Source of the DNA: Actinomycetes bacterium
GTDB taxonomy: Bacteria > Actinomycetota > Actinomycetes > Actinomycetales > Cellulomonadaceae
Reading direction: 5' to 3'
DNA: 12,173 nt
Assembly: GCA_023401045.1 (NCBI GenBank)
Contig: JAEXEM010000393.1
Span: 1 to 12,173, forward strand
Shown: piece after piece, positions 8,699 through 12,173 of the stretch
Layout of the letters: each line of letters starts with the position of its first letter
Position numbering within the stretch: the stretch's first letter is position 1
The notes under the pieces: generated by a model
What the model was told of the DNA's origin: nothing
Databases searched by the model: none
Seen by the model: the letters and a program-made list of their open reading frames with translations, nothing else
Position numbers and translations under genes: made by a program

Positions 8699-9909
8699 CG
8701 GTTCTCCGCACGGGTGAGCTCGAGACGGGCGGCCTCGAGCATGACGAACGTCATGAACGTCGAGTAGACGGGCCACAGCACGACGGTCGGCAGCAGCCGC
8801 AGGTCCCTCGGTGCCCGGTCGAGCAGCACCGAGACGACGAGCAGGACGAACGAGAGCGGCACGCCGAGGAGCAGGAGCCACCCCCACAGGTCCGCCGGCA
8901 GCCACTGCGTGCCGTCGAGCGCGACGACGACGGCGAGCACACCGCCCCCGAGCACCTGGACGAACGGCATGACGACCTGCGCGAGGACGGTGTAGAGCAG
9001 CCAGGGGCCGAAGAGGCCGTACCTCGGCTGCCCGATCATGTCGGCGTGCAGGTCGAGCGCCTGCAGCAGCCCGCGCGCCCACCGCACGCGTTGGCGCCAC
9101 AGCCCTCGGACTGTCGACGGGGACTCGGCGTGGACGAGCGCGTGCGGGGCGAAGGTCACGCGGTAGCCCGCCCGGTGCACCCGCCACGTGAGCTCGAGGT
9201 CCTCCCCGAGGGTGTCGGTGCGAAGCGGGCCGACCGCGTCGAGCACGTCGCGCCGGTACGCCCCGATGTTCCCCGAGACGACCGGCATGCACCCGGCGAC
9301 GTCGAGCACGCGCCGCATGAGGCCGGTGCCGACGTGGCTGATGAGCGCGAGCATCCGGGTGAGGGTGCGGTCGAGGTTGACGGGGCGGTCGTCGCCGCAG
9401 ACCGCACCGACCTCCGCCGTCCGGAAGCCGCGGAGCAGCCCGGTGAGCGTGTCGGGCCGGAAGAGGCCGTCGGCGTCGACGAGGACGACGATCTCCCCGC
9501 GGGTGGCCGCGATGCCCCGGTTGAGGGCTGCCCCCTTGCCGGCGTTGGCCTGGCGGAGCGCGGTGACCCGCGGGTGCTCCGCGGCGAGCCTGCGCATGAG
9601 GCGGTAGGTGTCGTCGGTCGAGCCGTCGTCGACGCACACGACCTCGAGGTGCGGGTGGTCGCTGCGCAGCACCGACCGCACGCAGTTCTCGATGACGGTG
9701 GCCTCCTCGTACGCCGGGACGACGACGCTGACGAACGGTGCCGCGGCGAACACCGGCCCGTCCCCCGCGGGCCCGGGCGGCTCACGGCGCTCCCGGGCCT
9801 CGAAGACGAGGACGAGCGGCAGCAGGACGAGCCGGACGAGCCCGAAGGCGAGGACCGAGACGCCGACGACCGTGAGCAGGGCGACGAGGAGACCGGACCC
9901 AGCGCCCAC
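8626..9909 (-). CDS. processive family 2 glycosyltransferase, membrane polysaccharide synthase (PgaC/IcaA/HAS-like)
   Basis: A 427-residue membrane protein with a GT-A domain. A hydrophobic N-terminal region (about 7-36) is followed by FVSVVVPAYEEA (59-70), nucleotide-binding DDGSTDD (94-100), the DAD metal motif (145-147), GED with the catalytic base Asp237, and QRVRW (273-277), the QxxRW acceptor motif of processive synthases. Three or four hydrophobic segments follow (about 302-331, 341-363, 372-392), and the tail contains ENRWNKLERSG, a motif familiar from PgaC-like enzymes. It should polymerise and extrude a beta-linked polysaccharide; poly-GlcNAc, hyaluronan-like or glucan products cannot be separated by sequence here. 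The start is GTG, 4 bp after the ATP-grasp stop; its 3' end overlaps the next gene by 73 nt. The neighbouring deacetylase makes an N-acetylhexosamine polymer the favoured guess. Confidence 0.92.
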   Translation of the reverse strand: MGAGSGLLVALLTVVGVSVLAFGLVRLVLLPLVLVFEARERREPPGPAGDGPVFAAAPFVSVVVPAYEEATVIENCVRSVLRSDHPHLEVVCVDDGSTDDTYRLMRRLAAEHPRVTALRQANAGKGAALNRGIAATRGEIVVLVDADGLFRPDTLTGLLRGFRTAEVGAVCGDDRPVNLDRTLTRMLALISHVGTGLMRRVLDVAGCMPVVSGNIGAYRRDVLDAVGPLRTDTLGEDLELTWRVHRAGYRVTFAPHALVHAESPSTVRGLWRQRVRWARGLLQALDLHADMIGQPRYGLFGPWLLYTVLAQVVMPFVQVLGGGVLAVVVALDGTQWLPADLWGWLLLLGVPLSFVLLVVSVLLDRAPRDLRLLPTVVLWPVYSTFMTFVMLEAARLELTRAENRWNKLERSGTVSVAGLVDGSPSGR

Positions 9910-9913
9910 GGCG

Positions 9914-10807
9914 TCACCCGGGCCACTCGTCGAGGACGGCGCCGAGCAGCTCGGGCGCCTGCTCGCTCAGGGCCCCGAACCGCGCGTTCACCTCGAGGAC
10001 GACGGGGTGGCCCTCCGCGGTGCGCCGGACGTCGAGGTCGGCCGGCCCGACGAGGTCGAGGGCCTCGACCGCGGCGACCGCCACCTCGGCCACGTCGCGG
10101 TCCTCGTCGTCCGCGACACGCTCGGCGGCCGTCGCGTTGCCGACCGCGCCCTGCTCGAGCGCCGTCTTGCGGAGCACGACGACGACGGTCCGCCCCGAGC
10201 GGGGCGAGCGGTACACCTGGGCGGCGTACTCCGCGCCGGGCACGAAGGCCTGCGCGACCCACCCGGCGTCGACCTGCCGCCACACCGGGTCGTCCGCGGC
10301 GTCGACGACGTGGACACCGCGCCCGCCGCGCGAGACGCGCGGCTTGAGCACGACTCGCCCGCCGGCACCGTCGAGCACCTTGACCGGGGACACCGCGCCG
10401 TCGACCGCGGCGTGGACGGGCACCGGCACGCCCGCGCGCTCGAGCGCCCACGACGTGAGCAGCTTGTCCCCCGCCACCGTGGCGGGGCCGGCCCGCGAGA
10501 CGACGATCCGGTCGGTGAGGCCGGTCGCGAGCCCGAGCACCGCGATGCGCGCGAGCTCCTCGGACACCGTCGGGAGGACGAGGTCCGGCAGGAGCCGGTC
10601 GAGGGCGTCGAGCGTACGTGCCTCGTAGTCGGCCGCCGAGACCGCCGGCGCCGGCTCGACGGCCGTGAACCCCGGCACCGGGCGCGGGACGAGGTCGAGA
10701 CCGACGGCCTCGACGTCCCGGCGACGGGCCAGCTGCGCCCCGAGGGCGCGTCCGGCAGGACCGGCCGCACCGGTGACGACGACTCGACGCGCTCCCCCTG
10801 CGCTCAC
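9914..10807 (-). CDS. ATP-grasp domain protein (CarB-like carboxylate-amine ligase fold)
   Basis: A 297-residue cytoplasmic protein. Residues 7-105 are a Rossmann-like pre-ATP-grasp domain starting with VVVTGAAGPAGRAL. DK at 114-115 opens the ATP-grasp domain, Lys155 in VLKPRVSRGGRGV fits the nucleotide-binding lid, and ADLDVRR...PVVLEVNARFG (256-278) gives the metal ligands (Glu272, Asn274). Such enzymes activate a carboxylate as acyl-phosphate and join it to an amine or thiol; the substrates are not evident. It is the first gene of a tight three-gene operon with a polysaccharide synthase and an anchored barrel protein, so it may attach an amino-acid-like substituent to the polymer precursor, a guess. 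The GTG start directly follows a -10-like TACGAT with a six-base gap and no ribosome site, suggesting a leaderless mRNA. Confidence 0.88.
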   Translation of the reverse strand: MSAGGARRVVVTGAAGPAGRALGAQLARRRDVEAVGLDLVPRPVPGFTAVEPAPAVSAADYEARTLDALDRLLPDLVLPTVSEELARIAVLGLATGLTDRIVVSRAGPATVAGDKLLTSWALERAGVPVPVHAAVDGAVSPVKVLDGAGGRVVLKPRVSRGGRGVHVVDAADDPVWRQVDAGWVAQAFVPGAEYAAQVYRSPRSGRTVVVVLRKTALEQGAVGNATAAERVADDEDRDVAEVAVAAVEALDLVGPADLDVRRTAEGHPVVLEVNARFGALSEQAPELLGAVLDEWPG

Positions 10808-10813
10808 TCTCGG

Positions 10814-10819
10814 ATCGTA
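10814..10819 (-). promoter_or_regulatory. -10 element TACGAT of a probable leaderless operon transcript
   Basis: On the minus strand TACGAT (10819 to 10814) fits TANNNT and ends six bases before the GTG at 10807, the same geometry as the element before the ATG at 3897. The transcript for the ATP-grasp/GT2/barrel operon would begin at the start codon. No clear -35 is visible. Confidence 0.55.
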
Positions 10820-10848
10820 GGTGGGCTCCGTGTGCCGCGCACTGCGCA

Positions 10849-10887
10849 GGCGGCGTCAGCGGGCGGTGTCAGCGGGCGGTGTCAGCG
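10849..10887. repeat. three tandem 13-nt repeats (GGCGGYGTCAGCG)
   Basis: Units at 10849-10861, 10862-10874 and 10875-10887 differ only at one base (C in the first, T in the others), and the phase fades into GGCGCGGCGGCGG. They lie in the 202-bp gap between the ATP-grasp gene and tRNA-Ala, 30 bp behind the operon -10 element. Apart from this repeat and the weak hairpin beside the tRNA I see nothing else in the gap. Confidence 0.8.
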
Positions 10888-10984
10888 GGCGCGGCGGCGG
10901 CGGGTCGACCGACGGGCTCCGCCGGGCGGTGGACGTCGCCGTCAGGTGCCGCGCGCGGCCACCGCGTCCGGGCGGGTGGCCCCC

Positions 10985-11002
10985 CCGGTCCGGGGCGACC
11001 GG
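10985..11002 (-). terminator. weak hairpin downstream of tRNA-Ala, possible terminator
   Basis: CCGGTC (10985-10990) pairs with GACCGG (10997-11002) around a 6-nt loop, beginning 7 nt beyond the CCA end of tRNA-Ala in its direction of transcription. The stem is short but all but one pair are G:C. It would end the tRNA-Ile/DLW-39/tRNA-Ala transcript. Confidence 0.35.
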
Positions 11003-11009
11003 TCGAGCA

Positions 11010-11085
11010 TGGTGGAGCCAAGGGGACTCGAACCCCTAACCCCCTGCTTGCAAAGCAGGTGCGCTACCAATTGCGCCATGGCCCC
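11010..11085 (-). tRNA. tRNA-Ala (anticodon TGC)
   Basis: The minus strand folds as a full cloverleaf. The acceptor arm GGGGCCA pairs with TGGCTCC and contains G3:U70, the alanine identity element. The anticodon stem-loop is CCTGC-TTTGCAA-GCAGG with anticodon TGC, and the T arm contains GGTTCGAGTCC. The discriminator is A, and CCA is encoded (11010-11012). It is the last element of the tRNA-Ile/DLW-39/tRNA-Ala cluster. Confidence 0.97.
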
Positions 11086-11098
11086 GGGTCGGGCGTGG

Positions 11099-11218
11099 TC
11101 ACTCGAAGGTGTCGGTGACCTCGGCCCACAGGTCGCGCTCGTCGCGGTCCTGCGCATACTTCTGCCACGCGACGTACCCGACGGCCGCCACGGCGGCCAG
11201 GAGCAGGAGCTTCTTCAT
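11099..11218 (-). CDS. DLW-39 family protein (39 residues)
   Basis: A 39-residue protein between the two tRNA genes. It starts MKKLLLLAAVAAVGYVAWQ, a single hydrophobic helix after two lysines, and continues with a charged stretch KYAQDRDERDLWAEVTDTFE carrying the DLW motif for which the actinobacterial family is named. The family is defined by length, motif and location next to the Ile/Ala tRNAs downstream of gyrA; its function is unknown. GGGGGAAG lies two bases before the ATG, giving a good ribosome site. The stop is 13 bp before tRNA-Ala, so the mRNA is probably released by tRNA processing. Expected topology is one membrane segment with a short acidic tail. Confidence 0.93.
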   Translation of the reverse strand: MKKLLLLAAVAAVGYVAWQKYAQDRDERDLWAEVTDTFE

Positions 11219-11279
11219 CGCTTCCCCCGTCTCGATCGGTACCGGCGACGTGGCCGGCACTCGCACCGCGCGTGCAGCG

Positions 11280-11353
11280 TGGGCCTAACAGGACTTGAAC
11301 CTGTGACCTCTTCCTTATCAGGGAAGCGCTCTAACCGTCTGAGCTATAGGCCC
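11280..11353 (-). tRNA. tRNA-Ile (anticodon GAT)
   Basis: The minus strand gives a 74-nt cloverleaf: acceptor GGGCCTA pairs with TAGGCCC, the D arm contains AGCTCAGACGGTTAGAGC, the anticodon loop CTGATAA carries GAT, the T arm is ACAGGTTCAAGTCCTGT, and the discriminator is A. CCA is not encoded, unlike the neighbouring tRNA-Ala. The pair Ile(GAT)-Ala(TGC) here is outside any rRNA operon. Confidence 0.97.
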
Positions 11354-11371
11354 GTGACACGTCCGACCGCG

Positions 11372-11387
11372 CGGATCCGTGGATCCG
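11372..11387. repeat. 16-bp inverted repeat CGGATCC-GT-GGATCCG in the tRNA leader
   Basis: Two 7-nt arms are separated by two bases. As RNA it would form a 6-bp stem with a CGTG loop. It lies between the proposed transcription start (near 11402) and the 5' end of tRNA-Ile (11353), so it may help leader processing; this is not proven. Confidence 0.5.
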
Positions 11388-11408
11388 ACCCGGTGGGCGC
11401 GACGGTCG

Positions 11409-11438
11409 AGGTTACCTCAGCGAGGCCGTCGCACCCAA
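11409..11438 (-). promoter_or_regulatory. promoter of the tRNA-Ile/DLW-39/tRNA-Ala cluster
   Basis: On the minus strand TTGGGT (11438-11433) and TAACCT (11414-11409) are separated by 18 bp and match -35 TTGNNN and -10 TANNNT. Transcription would start near 11402, giving a leader of about 50 nt before tRNA-Ile. It sits between the DUF3566 stop and the tRNA, so the tRNA cluster need not depend on gyrA read-through. Confidence 0.65.
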
Positions 11439-11441
11439 ACC

Positions 11442-11461
11442 GTGCGGTACGACGACCGCGC
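11442..11461 (-). terminator. possible terminator after the DUF3566 gene
   Basis: GTGCGGT (11442-11448) pairs with ACCGCGC (11455-11461) over 7 positions with one T.G wobble around a 6-nt loop, starting 12 nt past the DUF3566 stop and ending just before the tRNA promoter. The stem is modest, so termination may be partial. Confidence 0.4.
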
Positions 11462-11473
11462 GGCCGGCACCGC

Positions 11474-12173
11474 TCACTCGTCGGTCATGGTGACGTGGAC
11501 CCCGCCGACGAGCGCCGCGACGATGTTGTAGAGGAACGCGCCGATCGTCGCGAGCGCCGTGAGCAGGAAGACGTCGACGACGGCGACGAGGGTCGCCGCG
11601 GAGACCGTCCGCTCGAACGACACGTACTGGAGGATGTCGAGGCTGTCGTTGCCGACGACCTGCGTGACGAGCGAGTCGATCTTCGCGAAGACGTGCAGAC
11701 CGTCGAGCGTGAACCACACGACGATCGCCGCGACGACGATCATGATCCCGATCGCGACCGACAGCAGGAACGCGAGCTTCATGACCGACCACGGGTCGAC
11801 CTTGGAGATCGCGAGCCGCACGCGGCGCGGGCCGCCGCCGGTGGTGGGGATGCGACCGGTGGCCGGGCGTGCCGACCCGGTGACGGGCGCCGTCGTGCGC
11901 GGGGCCTGCCGCTCGGCGGTCGCGGCACCGGCCGTCGTGGGAGTCGTCGTCATCTCGGCGTCCTCGGTGCGGGGTCGGGTCAGCTGAGAGTACGCCCTCG
12001 ACAGGCCCGCGCTGGTGACATCGGCGGCCTTCTTCAGCCAGACCGTCGTCGCGTCGACCGCGTTGACCAACGGCGACTGCTGGTCCGAGCCGCCCTCGGC
12101 AGCCCCCGCGGGGGCGACCGCCGCGGAGCCGGCCGGTGCGCCCGCCGCGTCACCGGGACGCTCGGCCTCGGGC
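11474..12173 (-). CDS. DUF3566 domain membrane protein (partial, 5' end outside window)
   Basis: The frame is open to the window edge; the visible 232 residues are the C-terminal part of the protein. A long Ala/Pro/Thr/Gly-rich, probably disordered cytoplasmic region leads to TTGGGPRRVRLAISKVDPWSVMKLAFLLSVAIGI, the hallmark opening of DUF3566 (RRVRL..S.VDPWSV.K..FLLS). Two membrane segments follow, about 26 and 30 residues long, around a roughly 45-residue external loop, and the protein ends with GVHVTMTDE. The family is actinobacterial, typically directly after gyrA and before tRNA-Ile, and its role is not firmly known; the mycobacterial homologue is Rv0007. A TTG at 12070 is an in-frame possible start, but coding sequence of the same composition continues upstream, so I expect the true start beyond the edge, probably close behind gyrA. 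Confidence 0.93.
   Translation of the reverse strand, partial: PEAERPGDAAGAPAGSAAVAPAGAAEGGSDQQSPLVNAVDATTVWLKKAADVTSAGLSRAYSQLTRPRTEDAEMTTTPTTAGAATAERQAPRTTAPVTGSARPATGRIPTTGGGPRRVRLAISKVDPWSVMKLAFLLSVAIGIMIVVAAIVVWFTLDGLHVFAKIDSLVTQVVGNDSLDILQYVSFERTVSAATLVAVVDVFLLTALATIGAFLYNIVAALVGGVHVTMTDE

Noticed and set aside
8699..9637. Upstream extension of the barrel protein frame through the glycosyltransferase gene
   Set aside because: The translation is Arg/Pro/Ala-rich. The membrane anchor and the ribosome site both fit the ATG at 8698.
9046..10347. Plus-strand frame of 433 codons over the glycosyltransferase and ATP-grasp genes
   Set aside because: Its composition is that of a shadow frame and both minus-strand genes there have clear domains.
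10849..10887. CRISPR-like array
   Set aside because: The units are only 13 nt and contiguous, with no spacers.
10985..12173. Chromosome origin (oriC) or DnaA boxes
   Set aside because: The neighbourhood is that of gyrA, but I see no cluster of TTATCCACA-like boxes and no AT-rich stretch.

Overview
The window is very GC-rich, with codon use typical of Actinobacteria. The right end carries the conserved actinobacterial order DUF3566 membrane protein, tRNA-Ile(GAT), a 39-residue DLW-39 family protein and tRNA-Ala(TGC), which normally follows gyrB-gyrA near the chromosome origin. Together with a secreted GH9 cellulase under a CelR/CebR-type cellobiose operator, this suggests a cellulolytic member of the Cellulomonadaceae, Promicromonosporaceae or relatives. 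That is an inference from gene content, not a species identification.

Layout. 1-153: 3' end of an unrecognised + strand gene, followed by a strong 15-bp hairpin (190-223). 154-384: terminator, then the promoter/operator region of the cellulase, with a 13/14 match to the CelR box at 342-355. 385-2802: GH9-CBM3c-(SPTPTV)n linker-CBM2 cellulase, with two 14-bp hairpins and a repeated GGACGTCC palindrome downstream. 3065-3814: GNAT acetyltransferase. 3897-4454: PD-(D/E)XK-like protein with an apparently lost active site, probably made from a leaderless mRNA. 4556-7443: two overlapping genes, a response-regulator receiver fused to a PIG-L/LmbE-type deacetylase, and a six-TM PAS-containing histidine kinase. 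These converge, across a hairpin that pairs the two stop codons, on a three-gene minus-strand operon (10807-7460): ATP-grasp protein, processive GT2 glycosyltransferase of the PgaC/IcaA/hyaluronan synthase type, and a membrane-anchored protein that is probably an extracytoplasmic TIM-barrel glycosidase. 10808-11009: short 13-nt tandem repeats and a weak terminator. 11010-12173: tRNA/DLW-39/DUF3566 block on the minus strand.

How it may work together. The most interesting part is 4556-10819. A membrane sensor kinase is translationally coupled to a receiver domain whose output is not DNA binding but a predicted zinc-dependent N-acetyl-sugar deacetylase. Next to it is an operon with a membrane polysaccharide synthase and a candidate extracytoplasmic glycosidase. 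I infer a phosphorylation-controlled surface-polysaccharide modification system, functionally reminiscent of PNAG synthesis and deacetylation (pga/ica) but built from other parts. The link between the two convergent operons rests on proximity and domain logic only. The cellulase is an independent unit, probably induced by cello-oligosaccharides.
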